Of a stretch of DNA of 64,000 nt, positions 49,101-56,736 are shown one piece after another. The notes below the pieces were generated by a model. It saw only the letters and a program-made list of their open reading frames with translations, had not been told where the DNA came from and did not search any database. How positions within the stretch are numbered: the first letter of the stretch is position 1; every line of letters begins with the position of its first letter. The stretch is from assembly GCA_937930845.1 (NCBI GenBank), contig CALHBJ010000008.1:57132-121131 (forward strand). The letters run 5' to 3'. Made by a program: the position numbers and the translations under genes. The DNA comes from an uncultured Rhizobiaceae group bacterium (GTDB lineage: Bacteria; Pseudomonadota; Alphaproteobacteria; Rhizobiales; Rhizobiaceae).

Positions 49101-49632
49101 CTTTGTCGATATTTCTGTCGATGAGATCATCGCGGATTTTCTTTGCATAAAACCGCAACGCCCGTTCGGACACATCGCCGGTCACGGCCAGGCGGGCGAC
49201 CCGGTCAAAAAATGCATTTTGCTTTACTTCGGGCTCTTCGGAATCTTCCGGCAGATTGGTCACGGTTTTGACCGCCGTTTCCACTTCCCGTTCCGCCTCC
49301 TTAAGGTCCGTGCCGTGCTCATATTCCAAGGCAATCGACGCAATCCCTTCGCGTGCGCGGGAGGTGACACGTTTGACGCCATCGAGATAGCGCACCGATG
49401 GTTCAATGATTTCCAGAACGTTGGATTCCACGTCTTCCGCACTGGCACCGGGCCAGGAGACGGACACGGTGATGACCGGAATTTCTGTGGTGGGGAAAAA
49501 CTGGGTGTTGATGCGGCCCATGGCAAATATGCCAAAGATTACCATCAGGATCATCACCAGATTGGCAGCATTGCGATGGCGCACAAACAGGCTGATGAGA
49601 CCTTCGGTTGATGATGCGCTGCGGTTTGCCAT
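46132..49632 (-). CDS. RND efflux permease with an extra membrane insertion
   Basis: A 1166-residue AcrB-type proton/substrate antiporter, longer than the usual about 1040. The first half has GIIVDDAIVVGEHT in helix 4, carrying the two Asp of the proton relay, and LPGHL at the end of helix 6. An added stretch at about residues 490-605 holds two hydrophobic spans (FFIALIIGVFAVSI, LGLAVIAYVVSVLIEAVFSI) between helices 6 and 7. In helix 10 the AcrB lysine is not seen; the motif reads GILVNDSIILV, as in a broad subgroup of RND pumps. Second gene of an adaptor-permease operon, 6 bp apart. No outer-membrane TolC-like gene is present. Confidence 0.93.
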   Translation of the reverse strand: MANRSASSTEGLISLFVRHRNAANLVMILMVIFGIFAMGRINTQFFPTTEIPVITVSVSWPGASAEDVESNVLEIIEPSVRYLDGVKRVTSRAREGIASIALEYEHGTDLKEAEREVETAVKTVTNLPEDSEEPEVKQNAFFDRVARLAVTGDVSERALRFYAKKIRDDLIDRNIDKVTFSGMRSRELQVEIKEEELRRVGLTVGDVSRIIEQNSRDLPSGQMEGEVEKQLRTLVSVDTPKSLGQIEVKSFASGEKVFLNEIATIKDTFDKGEPQGFSNGQRAIQLTVERAESADTLATNAILTQYMEEIKGQLPAGIELKQYDVRANALTDRIMLLVTNGLGGLVLVIGILFIFLNARIAFWVAAGIPVAMLATIGIMWVTGQTINMISLFGLIMMLGIIVDDAIVVGEHTATRFSAGDDPVAAAENGAGRMIMPVTAAMITTVAAFAPILVIQGVLGQIIGVLPLVVMAVIVASLIECFLILPGHLAHTLKPKPTRRWSFWRQFFIALIIGVFAVSISEPGAGGWFIELANGMGAFLQKYLPLPAIGFSPNDLVARVQSVRADTSSVKFILGLAVIAYVVSVLIEAVFSIIGMWRRHGKNPEELRQESAFRRNFDAGFNWFRDNPFNWIVSLSYSWRYVTIAIAVGSIIVGVYGMVRSDKVGFVFFPSAEAENINARVVFNAGISEQKSVEALQKIEAALLVAEQELTGGKEKLIVAAFSTLGQAGRSTGDNVAGIRVQLTTSEERTIRTPQIVRAWRKAVPKMAGVRRVALFESRGGPPGRDIDVQLQGDSIDRLKQAATEIIPLVQAVAGVSGVSDDLPYGKPELSMQLTPRGAALGFSIDDVGRQLRNSFEGSIPRRFADGDDEVTIRVYKITRSQGSGALRSFELRSPSGEFVQLEQVVDIVEKQGFAAIERIDGKATVSVTGDIDTKISTTEKALAALEVSGLPELVSKYGISYRYSGRDEERKDAFSDLQSGAIIALAIIYIVLAWVFASYTRPIAVMLIIPFGIVGAVLGHYLMGINLTILSIIGLLGLAGILVNDSIILVSRLDERLEAGQSIREAALGASRDRLRAVLLTSLTTIGGLVPLLFEKSLQAQFLLPMAATMVFGLASATLLVLFLVPAFVGIGDDFGRLMRLLFGANLAIPGKLKKPRKEVALQPAE

Positions 49633-49638
49633 CGCGAT

Positions 49639-51114
49639 TTACTCGGTCGCCTTCGCGGTCTGGGGTTTGCGGGCAGTCTTGTCTTTGGATCGGGGCGGTT
49701 CTGCCTCCCCTTCCTTGCGCACGGCCAGGCCATTGCTGACTTCGGTAATTCGGGTGGTGAGTATTTCATCGCCATTCGTCAGCGGCCCGGACACGATGGC
49801 GGATTCCCCCTCAAATGCCAGCACATCAACGTGCACGGCCTGGAGGGCACCATCGATTGCCCGGTACACGGTATTGTTGTCGTAAACGGCGGAATCTGGA
49901 ATGCGGAAACTGTTTTTGAAAATCACGTCAGGCACCCGCACCTCAACAAATGCGCCGGGGCGCAGCGCCACGCCAGCACCAACCCCTTCCATGAGTGCCA
50001 AAACCTCAACGCCACCCCGGTTCGACGCAATTTCGGCACCCACCCGGTCGATCACAGCTGGATAGACAATTTCCTTGCCGCCCACGCTCCACGACACATC
50101 TACAGACCTGCCCAATAGCCCCTGCTGACTGGTCTGCAACCTGCCATATTGGGCATCGCTGAGCGTGAAACGAACTTCAAGACTGTCAACTTCATAAAGG
50201 GATACCACCACATCATTGGCGGTGATCGCCCGGCCAATTTCAGCCGTGCTCGACATGACAATGCCGGAAAACGGCGCGCGCAGGATGGTTGAATCCACAT
50301 TGCGCTGGGCCTGATCAATACGCCATTGCAAACGATCCATTGACGCCTGCAACTGGGCCAGTCGGGCTTCCTGTACCTTGATTGTGTCCTTGGACAATTC
50401 CAACTGCTGGCGGCGCTGGCTCACCACCAGTCGCCGGGCTTCAACCTGTTGTTGGGTGCCGGACTGGCGCTTTATCAATTGCTCGGCCCGCGCCAGATCA
50501 TTTTCGGCTATGACCAATTGCTCCTGAGTGCTGACCAGCCTTGAGTTCTCAAGTTCAATCTGGGCGCGGTTTTCAGTAATTCTGGCCAGCGCTTCTTGAT
50601 AATTGGCGCGGGCTTCGGCCAGCGCACCGGTATAGTTGAACCGGTCAATGGTCACCAATTCATCGCCGACATTGACCCGGGCACCCCCGCGCAATTGAGG
50701 CGATATGCCAACGATTTCACCACTGACCAGCGCCCGCAATTCCACGGATCGTGCGGCCACCGTTTGTCCATATGAAACAAATACGGGCTGATTGTCCTGC
50801 TGAACGGCAGGTACTGTTTGGATGGTATAGAACGACTTGAACGGCGGGCGCTTTTTGACTTCCGGTTTACCCGCAATCATGCGGTTGGCAATCATGTAGG
50901 CCCCGGCCAATACGGCAACCATCAAGATGGCTTGCAAAATGGCAAGGAAAAAGCTGGTCGCCATGTGGCGTTTGGGAAGCTCCGCAGACCTTTGGGAAAG
51001 GTGAAGTTCGTCGTCCGCAGCAATTGCCGGCGTATCAACGCCTGCCCCGTCGCCATCCCTGAGGGTGCGAGGGGATGACACCACCACTTCATTTGTGCTG
51101 ACTTTGTCGAGCAT
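49639..51114 (-). CDS. RND periplasmic adaptor (membrane fusion protein)
   Basis: A 491-residue adaptor linking the inner-membrane pump to an outer channel. After an N-terminal cytoplasmic tail comes a membrane anchor (about residues 52-72: TSFFLAILQAILMVAVLAGAYM), then a lipoyl half (ALVSGEIVGISPQ), a long alpha-helical hairpin rich in Gln/Glu (residues about 165-260), a second lipoyl half (ILRAPFSGIVMS) and beta-barrel parts. AAGGAG before the ATG. A promoter TTGAGT-16-TATATT and an upstream 20-bp inverted repeat lie in front. Confidence 0.93.
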   Translation of the reverse strand: MLDKVSTNEVVVSSPRTLRDGDGAGVDTPAIAADDELHLSQRSAELPKRHMATSFFLAILQAILMVAVLAGAYMIANRMIAGKPEVKKRPPFKSFYTIQTVPAVQQDNQPVFVSYGQTVAARSVELRALVSGEIVGISPQLRGGARVNVGDELVTIDRFNYTGALAEARANYQEALARITENRAQIELENSRLVSTQEQLVIAENDLARAEQLIKRQSGTQQQVEARRLVVSQRRQQLELSKDTIKVQEARLAQLQASMDRLQWRIDQAQRNVDSTILRAPFSGIVMSSTAEIGRAITANDVVVSLYEVDSLEVRFTLSDAQYGRLQTSQQGLLGRSVDVSWSVGGKEIVYPAVIDRVGAEIASNRGGVEVLALMEGVGAGVALRPGAFVEVRVPDVIFKNSFRIPDSAVYDNNTVYRAIDGALQAVHVDVLAFEGESAIVSGPLTNGDEILTTRITEVSNGLAVRKEGEAEPPRSKDKTARKPQTAKATE

Positions 51115-51137
51115 TCGGCCACTCCTTGGATGTGGCT

Positions 51138-51165
51138 AATATAAGGAGCGCTTACCGACACTCAA
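51138..51165 (-). promoter_or_regulatory. candidate promoter of the RND operon
   Basis: Read on the minus strand: TTGAGT (51160-51165) as -35, a 16-bp spacer and TATATT (51138-51143) as -10, ending 23 nt before the adaptor start codon. Confidence 0.5.
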
Positions 51166-51184
51166 GTTAACTTATTGCAATATA

Positions 51185-51204
51185 GAATGACAGAAGTGTC
51201 ATTC
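51185..51204. promoter_or_regulatory. 20-bp inverted repeat, candidate operator of the RND operon
   Basis: GAATGACA-gaag-TGTCATTC is a perfect inverted repeat with 8-bp arms and a 4-bp centre, 19 bp upstream of the candidate -35 element. The position would suit an activator or an upstream operator. It might also serve as a weak hslO terminator, but no T-run follows on the minus strand. Confidence 0.5.
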
Positions 51205-51270
51205 ATATGGCTTTTGTGTCACATGGTTACGCGATCCAGCCGGATCGATTTACAGCACAAATGCAGGGTA

Positions 51271-52251
51271 TCAGGCGGTTTCGAAGTCACCGGGTGAAAA
51301 TTCGTAAGTGGCGCTGCAAAACTCGCATTTCACGCTGATTGCCCCATTTTCCACGCTGTTCTCACGTTCTTGGGCAGACAGGCCAGCGAGAACATTTTCC
51401 ACCTTTTGAGTTGAACACCCGCATTTGGCATCCAGCGCGATGGAATCGAACACACGCACACCATGTTCATTGAACAGGCGGAACAGCAGGCGCTCCGGCT
51501 CCACTTCTGAATCAGTGAGTTCGATATCAGCCACAGTCTGTACCAGCGCCTGCGCTTCCGCCCAGGCATCATCGACGCTGAATTCATCATCTTCCGGCGC
51601 GCCATCACCGCCATGGAGATCACGCTGGCGCGCCCGCTCTTCAGATTCAGGAAGGAACTGGGCGATAATGCCACCGGCTCTCCAGCTGTGAACGGGGCTT
51701 GCCCCTTCGCGGCGTGTCAAAACCTCACCCACAGCAATGCGCACTTCGGTTGGTATCTGCTCAGATTGGCGGAAATATCGGCGTGCCACTTCTTCCAGCC
51801 CGATGCCGTCGAGTTGAACAATGCCCTGATAGCGCTGGGTGTGGGCGCCCTGATCGATGGTCAGGGCCAGCACGCCATTGCCCAACAATGCTGCAGCTGA
51901 GTCTGAGTCACAGGCCGCCAATGCATCTTCATCAAAGCGCGCATAGGCTCTGACAGAATTTGGGGTCTGAAAATCCGTGATGATCATCGACACAGGCCCA
52001 TCAGTCTGGGTTTGCAGAATGAATTTGCCACTGAATTTTAGGGACGTGCCCAACAGGACGGTCAGCACGATGGCTTCCGCCAACAGCTTGCTCACCGGAG
52101 CGGGATAATTGTGCTGATCAAGAATTTTATCCAATAACGGCCCCAGTTGAACGGATCGACCGCGAATATCCAGCGGTTCCACCTGAAACGGAATAACCGC
52201 ATCAAGACCCGCAAAATCGATGCTCAATGGCGCGCCAGCTAATTCACTCAT
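51271..52251 (-). CDS. hslO: redox-regulated chaperone Hsp33
   Basis: Holdase turned on by oxidation. The 326-residue protein has the N-terminal VSKLLAEAIVLTVLLGTSLKFSGKFILQTQTDGPVS core, a long acidic linker (DDEFSVDDAWAE), and the zinc/thiol switch CGC ... CEFC (CxC then CxxC) at the end. AAGGA 10 nt before the ATG. Ends 156 bp before the RND pair. Confidence 0.95.
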   Translation of the reverse strand: MSELAGAPLSIDFAGLDAVIPFQVEPLDIRGRSVQLGPLLDKILDQHNYPAPVSKLLAEAIVLTVLLGTSLKFSGKFILQTQTDGPVSMIITDFQTPNSVRAYARFDEDALAACDSDSAAALLGNGVLALTIDQGAHTQRYQGIVQLDGIGLEEVARRYFRQSEQIPTEVRIAVGEVLTRREGASPVHSWRAGGIIAQFLPESEERARQRDLHGGDGAPEDDEFSVDDAWAEAQALVQTVADIELTDSEVEPERLLFRLFNEHGVRVFDSIALDAKCGCSTQKVENVLAGLSAQERENSVENGAISVKCEFCSATYEFSPGDFETA

Positions 52252-52343
52252 TGGAATTCATCCTTCGGAACTTTTATTTCCATTAGCCCGCATATGGGAT
52301 CGTTCAACAAATATGCAATTCGCACCCTGCCAAGTGAGGTGCA

Positions 52344-53252
52344 TTAGCCTGCCAAACACCAATTCAGGATGCCTTTTTGGGCATGTAGACGGTTTTCGGC
52401 TTCATCAAAAACCACAGAATGGGGGCCGTCCATCACGTCATCGGTGACTTCCTCACCCCGGTGGGCGGGTAGGCAATGCATAAAGATGGCGTCTTTTGAT
52501 GCATGGGCCATCAATTCATCATTGACCTGATAGGGCGCAAACACGTTGTGACCATCGGCATCATCTTCCATGCCCATGGAGGTCCAGGTGTCTGTGATAA
52601 CGCAATCAGCCCCAGCCACAGCCTTGACCGGATCGTGGGTCAAATTCACATGTGCACCTTCCACCCGCGCCCAGTTGACGTAACGCTCGGCGGGCATGTG
52701 TTGTTCCGGCGTGGCGATGTTCAAGTTAAATCCAAAGCGCGCTGAAGCTTCCATTAGCGAGTTGACCACATTGTTGCCATCGCCGGTATAAGCCAGCGTG
52801 CGCCCGGCGATGGGGCCCATTTTTTCTTCAAACGTCATCACATCCGCCATCAACTGGCAGGGATGTGTTTCGTCGGTCAGACCGTTGATAATGGGGACGG
52901 TGGCGTGTTCGGCAAGTTCCAGCAAACGTTCGTGTGCCGTGGTACGGATCATGATGGCATCCACATAACGTGACAGGACACGCGCCGTGTCGGCGATGGT
53001 CTCACCACGCCCCAATTGGGAGGATGCCCCTTCCAGGACAATTGTTTCGCCCCCCAATTGGCGCATGCCCACATCGAACGACACACGGGTGCGCGTTGAC
53101 GGCTTGTCAAAAATCATCGCCAGCACTTTTCCTTCCAATGGGCGGTCAGTTTCGCCCCCGGACATTTGCTGTTTGATCTGCACTGCGGTTTCCAGAATAG
53201 AACGCAGTTCGCCAGCCTGGACGGCAGCGATATCCAGAAAGTGACGGGGCAT
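52344..53252 (-). CDS. argF: ornithine carbamoyltransferase
   Basis: Makes citrulline from ornithine and carbamoyl phosphate. The 302-residue protein has the carbamoyl-phosphate motif STRTRVSF and the ornithine motif [11 protein letters not shown] with the catalytic Cys, plus the DTWTSMG SMG loop. It starts 2 bp beyond the argD stop and is co-translated with it. Confidence 0.97.
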   Translation of the reverse strand: MPRHFLDIAAVQAGELRSILETAVQIKQQMSGGETDRPLEGKVLAMIFDKPSTRTRVSFDVGMRQLGGETIVLEGASSQLGRGETIADTARVLSRYVDAIMIRTTAHERLLELAEHATVPIINGLTDETHPCQLMADVMTFEEKMGPIAGRTLAYTGDGNNVVNSLMEASARFGFNLNIATPEQHMPAERYVNWARVEGAHVNLTHDPVKAVAGADCVITDTWTSMGMEDDADGHNVFAPYQVNDELMAHASKDAIFMHCLPAHRGEEVTDDVMDGPHSVVFDEAENRLHAQKGILNWCLAG

Positions 53253-53254
53253 GA

Positions 53255-54466
53255 TTATCCGGCCTTATTGAGCTTGGAGAGGGCTGCATCCATGCGGGTG
53301 AATGCATCGCGGATATCATCTTCGGAAACCGTCAATGGCGGCATCAGCCGCACGACATTGTCTCCCGCAGGCACCGAAAGCAAGTTCTCGGTGCGAAATG
53401 CACCCACGACTTCCAGATTGCTGGTTTTGCATTTCAAACCCTGCATCAGGCCATCACCGCGCACGGAGTCGATGATTTCTGGATAGCTGTCCGCCAGTTC
53501 CGCCAGACGCTGGCGCAAGAATGAGGATTTTTCCTGCACTTCTTCGAGAAAGCCATCTTCTAAAATAACGTCCAAAACCGCATTGCCAACGGCCATGGCG
53601 AGCGGGTTGCCGCCATAGGTGGTTCCATGACTGCCAGGCTGCATTCCTGCAGATGCTTTTTCAGTTGCCAAACACGCACCGACCGGGAAGCCGCCACCAA
53701 TGCCCTTGGCAATGGCCATTATGTCCGGCTCGGCACCTTCGACCCATTGATGGGCAAAAAATCGTCCCGTACGCCCAACGCCACATTGAACTTCGTCATA
53801 GATCAGCAAAATGCCGTGTTCGTCGCACAGATCTCGCAGACCCCGCAAACATTGGTGGGGAATGGGGCGAATACCGCCTTCGCCCTGCACCGGTTCCACC
53901 AGTATTGCAGCCGTGTTTTCATTTATTGCCGCTTTTAAGGCATCATGATCACCAAAGGGCAGTTGCGGAAATCCTTCCACTCTTGGGCCAAATCCGGTCA
54001 GGTATTTCTCATTGCCACCGGCCGAAATTGCCGCAAGCGTTCGGCCATGGAACGCACCCTCGAACGTGATGATGTCGGTTCTTTGGGGTGCGCCATTTTC
54101 ATGGTGATACCGCCGCGCTGTCTTGAACGCACATTCCATGGATTCCGACCCGGAATTGGTGAAGAACACCCGGTCGGCAAAACTGTTTTCACACAGACGC
54201 CGTGCCAGGCTTTCCTGTTGCGGGCTCTCATACAGGTTGGAAACGTGCCAGAGCTTTTCAGCCTGGCCCTTGAGCGCGTCCACCAGATGTGGGTGACTGT
54301 GGCCCAGGGAATTGACCGCGATTCCGGCTGCGAAATCCAAATATTCTTCGCCCTCATAGGTGAACAGTCGCACGCCTTCGCCCCGTTCGAAATGAATGGG
54401 TGCCCGCGCAAACGCGCTGAACAATTGAGACGAAGGTGTCGGTGCAACCATCTTAACTGAATCCAT
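53255..54466 (-). CDS. argD: acetylornithine aminotransferase
   Basis: PLP enzyme of arginine (and possibly lysine) synthesis. The 403-residue product has [20 protein letters not shown], the EGAFHGRT segment, [14 protein letters not shown] and the PLP Lys in [10 protein letters not shown]. The start is uncertain: ATG at 54466 or 54451. A frame open to 54628 carries a hydrophobic, Cys-rich sequence unlike ArgD and includes a hairpin, so I reject it. Confidence 0.93.
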   Translation of the reverse strand: MDSVKMVAPTPSSQLFSAFARAPIHFERGEGVRLFTYEGEEYLDFAAGIAVNSLGHSHPHLVDALKGQAEKLWHVSNLYESPQQESLARRLCENSFADRVFFTNSGSESMECAFKTARRYHHENGAPQRTDIITFEGAFHGRTLAAISAGGNEKYLTGFGPRVEGFPQLPFGDHDALKAAINENTAAILVEPVQGEGGIRPIPHQCLRGLRDLCDEHGILLIYDEVQCGVGRTGRFFAHQWVEGAEPDIMAIAKGIGGGFPVGACLATEKASAGMQPGSHGTTYGGNPLAMAVGNAVLDVILEDGFLEEVQEKSSFLRQRLAELADSYPEIIDSVRGDGLMQGLKCKTSNLEVVGAFRTENLLSVPAGDNVVRLMPPLTVSEDDIRDAFTRMDAALSKLNKAG

Positions 54467-54535
54467 ATGAGTAAATGTGGCCCTGCAAAGCAGACATCGC
54501 GGATAAACCGCTCCGCAAGACCCCGATTGAAAAGC

Positions 54536-54555
54536 AAAAACCGCCTGTCGGCGGT
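54536..54555 (-). terminator. terminator-like hairpin in the argD leader (candidate attenuator)
   Basis: On the minus strand ACCGCC-GACA-GGCGG is followed by TTTTTGCTTTT. It stands 70 nt before the argD start and behind no other minus-strand gene, so it lies within the argD leader rather than at a gene end. Confidence 0.6.
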
Positions 54556-54699
54556 CATCGGGGCAGTTTAGGCATGTCACCTGCGGTGTCAATGAAAGAT
54601 AAACCGCCGGCAAACACACCCGCCACACGCAAGGGCAAATCCTAACAGAGGATTAAGATTCTCAATCTGTCCCCAGAATTCACACCAAATTGGAAGAAT

Positions 54700-54767
54700 G
54701 ATTCTTTCAGTTGGGGACAAAGTGAAAAAATGATTCGTGCTGCCATCCTGACTCTTGCGGGGGAGTC
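54700..54767. promoter_or_regulatory. GANTC methylation-site cluster upstream of gcrA
   Basis: GATTC at 54700-54704 and 54732-54736, GACTC at 54750-54754 and GAGTC at 54763-54767: four GANTC sites in 68 bp, where fewer than one would be expected by chance. GANTC is the target of the CcrM adenine methyltransferase, and GcrA acts at methylated GANTC promoters. Confidence 0.7.
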
Positions 54768-54946
54768 AACGGCCATTGTAGCTTGCCTTCAATAATGCCG
54801 ATCCAAAATTTTCGGGCAGAAATCCTATACGCAAAAGCCTCGCAAACGGGGGTGTTCGCTCATGTAGCGACACAGGTTTTCGCGTTCAGATTTACCTTAG
54901 GGGTTTGGTTCCGGCTTTGCGGTGAAAAGACGAGGAGCACTAATAT

Positions 54947-55474
54947 ATGTCTTGGACAGATGAACGGGTTGCACGACTTTCAAAACTCTGGGCCGATGGC
55001 CTAAGCGCCAGCCAGATTGCGGCCGACCTGGGCGGCGTGACGCGCAATGCTGTGATTGGCAAGGTGCATCGCCTTGGCTTGTCGGGCCGCGCCAAACCGG
55101 CAAACAAGACCGCGGCTGCACCGCGGCGTAAAACAACGCAGCGCACGTCAACCAGCGGCGGCGGCGGTGGCGGCTCCTATACAAAAACAACGACCCGCAC
55201 CACCACACGCACCGTGGGCAATGCTGCGCTTAAAGTTGAGATGGAAGAGGAACTCCAGGTTCAGCTGAAGCCGCGCGAAGATGTGGTTGTGCCTATTTCG
55301 CGCAAACTGGACCTGTTGCAACTCACCGAGAACACCTGTAAATGGCCAACAGGCGATCCAACCATGCCCGGTTTTTCCTTTTGCGGTCACAATTCCGCAG
55401 ATGACAAACCCTATTGCGAGTTTCATTCGAAACTTGCGTTTCAGCCTGCGAGCGAACGTCGCCGTCGTCGCTGA
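54947..55474 (+). CDS. gcrA: cell cycle regulator GcrA
   Basis: Sigma-70-bound coactivator that reads GANTC methylation in alphaproteobacteria. The 175-residue product has the N-terminal DNA-binding MSWTDERVARLSKLWADGLSASQIAADLGGVTRNAVIGKVHRLGLSGR, a Gly/Thr-rich linker, and the C-terminal sigma-interaction domain with NTCKWPTGDP and CGHNSADDKPYCEFH (two Cys pairs). Ahead of it lies the GANTC cluster. Confidence 0.95.
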   Translation: MSWTDERVARLSKLWADGLSASQIAADLGGVTRNAVIGKVHRLGLSGRAKPANKTAAAPRRKTTQRTSTSGGGGGGSYTKTTTRTTTRTVGNAALKVEMEEELQVQLKPREDVVVPISRKLDLLQLTENTCKWPTGDPTMPGFSFCGHNSADDKPYCEFHSKLAFQPASERRRRR

Positions 55475-55573
55475 CCACCACACCTAATTTCGCGCCCGAT
55501 CCCTGCACCGCCAGACATTGACTTGTCTGGCGGGCATGAACAATGGTTCTGCTTCACGATGAAGGAGCAAACC

Positions 55574-56443
55574 ATGCTGGAAATAGACGTTCGCGGCACC
55601 ATTCGTTCATTCGATCTGGATGATCCGGTTTTGCCGGACTGGGTGTCCCAGGCAGCATTTTCTTCTGGTGATTACCCGTATGAAAAGAAGCTCAAAAAAT
55701 CCGACTACGAAGAACAGCTTGCGGATTTGCATCTGGAGCTTGTGAAACTTCAGGCCCACCGCCTGGCCCATGGTGACCGCAGCATGATCCTGTTTGAAGG
55801 ACGGGACGCTGCGGGAAAGGGCGGCACAATTGGCGCATTTCGCGAATATCTCAAACCCCGCAATGCCCGGGTCGTGGCTCTTTCCAAACCCAGCGAACAG
55901 GAACAGGGGCAATGGTATTACCAGCGATATGTGGATCACTTCCCAACCGCTGGAGAAATGACCCTGTTCGACCGCTCCTGGTATAATCGCGGTGGTGTGG
56001 AGCCGGTCATGGGCTTTTGTACGCCGCAACAACATGCCCGGTTTCTCGAACAGACCCCGGATTTCGAACAAATGATCTTTGATGAAGGCATTTCATTCTT
56101 TAAAATCTGGCTCAATGTGGGCCAGGAAATGCAGATCAAGCGATTTCATGACCGTCGCCATAACCCACTGAAATCCTGGAAACTGTCTCCCATCGACCTC
56201 AAAGCACTGAACAAGTTTGAAGACTACACCAAGTTTCGGGACATGATGATGCATGCAACCCATACCGATTGGGCGCCATGGACAATTATTCGCTCAAACG
56301 ACAAGCGCCGCGCCCGGTTGAACGCAATTCGCGTGGTGCTTTCCCAAACCTCCTACGAAGGCAAGGACGAAGCCCGCATTGGCAAGATTGACCCGAAAAT
56401 TGTCGGCAAGGGAGCGGACTTTTTCAATGCGATTGGCGGCTAG
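55574..56443 (+). CDS. ppk2: polyphosphate kinase 2
   Basis: Transfers phosphate between polyphosphate and a nucleotide; most PPK2 members make NDP to NTP or the reverse. The 289-residue protein has the Walker [14 protein letters not shown], the lid with [10 protein letters not shown], and [16 protein letters not shown] with the Walker B Asp, then [17 protein letters not shown]. Start at 55574 has AAGGAG 7 nt upstream; earlier in-frame starts are rejected. Followed by the tandem repeat. Confidence 0.94.
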   Translation: MLEIDVRGTIRSFDLDDPVLPDWVSQAAFSSGDYPYEKKLKKSDYEEQLADLHLELVKLQAHRLAHGDRSMILFEGRDAAGKGGTIGAFREYLKPRNARVVALSKPSEQEQGQWYYQRYVDHFPTAGEMTLFDRSWYNRGGVEPVMGFCTPQQHARFLEQTPDFEQMIFDEGISFFKIWLNVGQEMQIKRFHDRRHNPLKSWKLSPIDLKALNKFEDYTKFRDMMMHATHTDWAPWTIIRSNDKRRARLNAIRVVLSQTSYEGKDEARIGKIDPKIVGKGADFFNAIGG

Positions 56444-56463
56444 ACTTTTGGCGATCAAGGCGC

Positions 56464-56730
56464 GGCTCTTCGCCGACTGAGCTGCTCAATCTGCGATTGA
56501 TCCTCCAGGTTTATCTGCGCTCACGGCGGTTTTGCTGTGCAAAACACCTGCGCGGGCGCGGCGCTTTCGCGCCGGTCAGCTCTTCGCCGACTGAACTGCT
56601 CAACCTGCGATTGATCCTTCAGGTTTATCTGTGCTCACGGCGGTTTTGCTGTGCAAAACACCTGCGCGGGCGCGGCGCTTTCACGCCGGTCGGCTCTTCG
56701 CCGACTGAGCTGCTCAATCTGCGATTGATC
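56464..56730. repeat. 114-bp tandem repeat, 2.3 copies
   Basis: Units begin at 56464, 56578 and 56692 (the third is partial, 39 bp). They differ by only a handful of substitutions. Each holds a hairpin GGCGCG...CGCGCC-type element. It fills the gap between convergent genes (ppk2 and the unknown membrane protein). It is open in one frame because 114 is a multiple of three, but no ribosome site is seen. Confidence 0.92.
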
Positions 56731-56736
56731 AGCTTA

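Larger units (their letters stand above)
54467..54946. other. argD-gcrA divergent intergenic region
   Basis: No gene is apparent in these 480 bp. The argD side holds a terminator-like hairpin (54536-54555); the gcrA side holds a GANTC cluster (54700-54767). The strand bias and lack of good ribosome sites argue against the short frames seen. Confidence 0.6.

Noticed and set aside
54467..54628. N-terminal extension of ArgD
   Set aside because: The added residues are Cys-rich and hydrophobic, pass through the hairpin at 54536-54555, and are not part of any ArgD known to me.
56464..56730. CRISPR array
   Set aside because: The repeat is 114 bp, uninterrupted and without spacers, and no cas gene is nearby.
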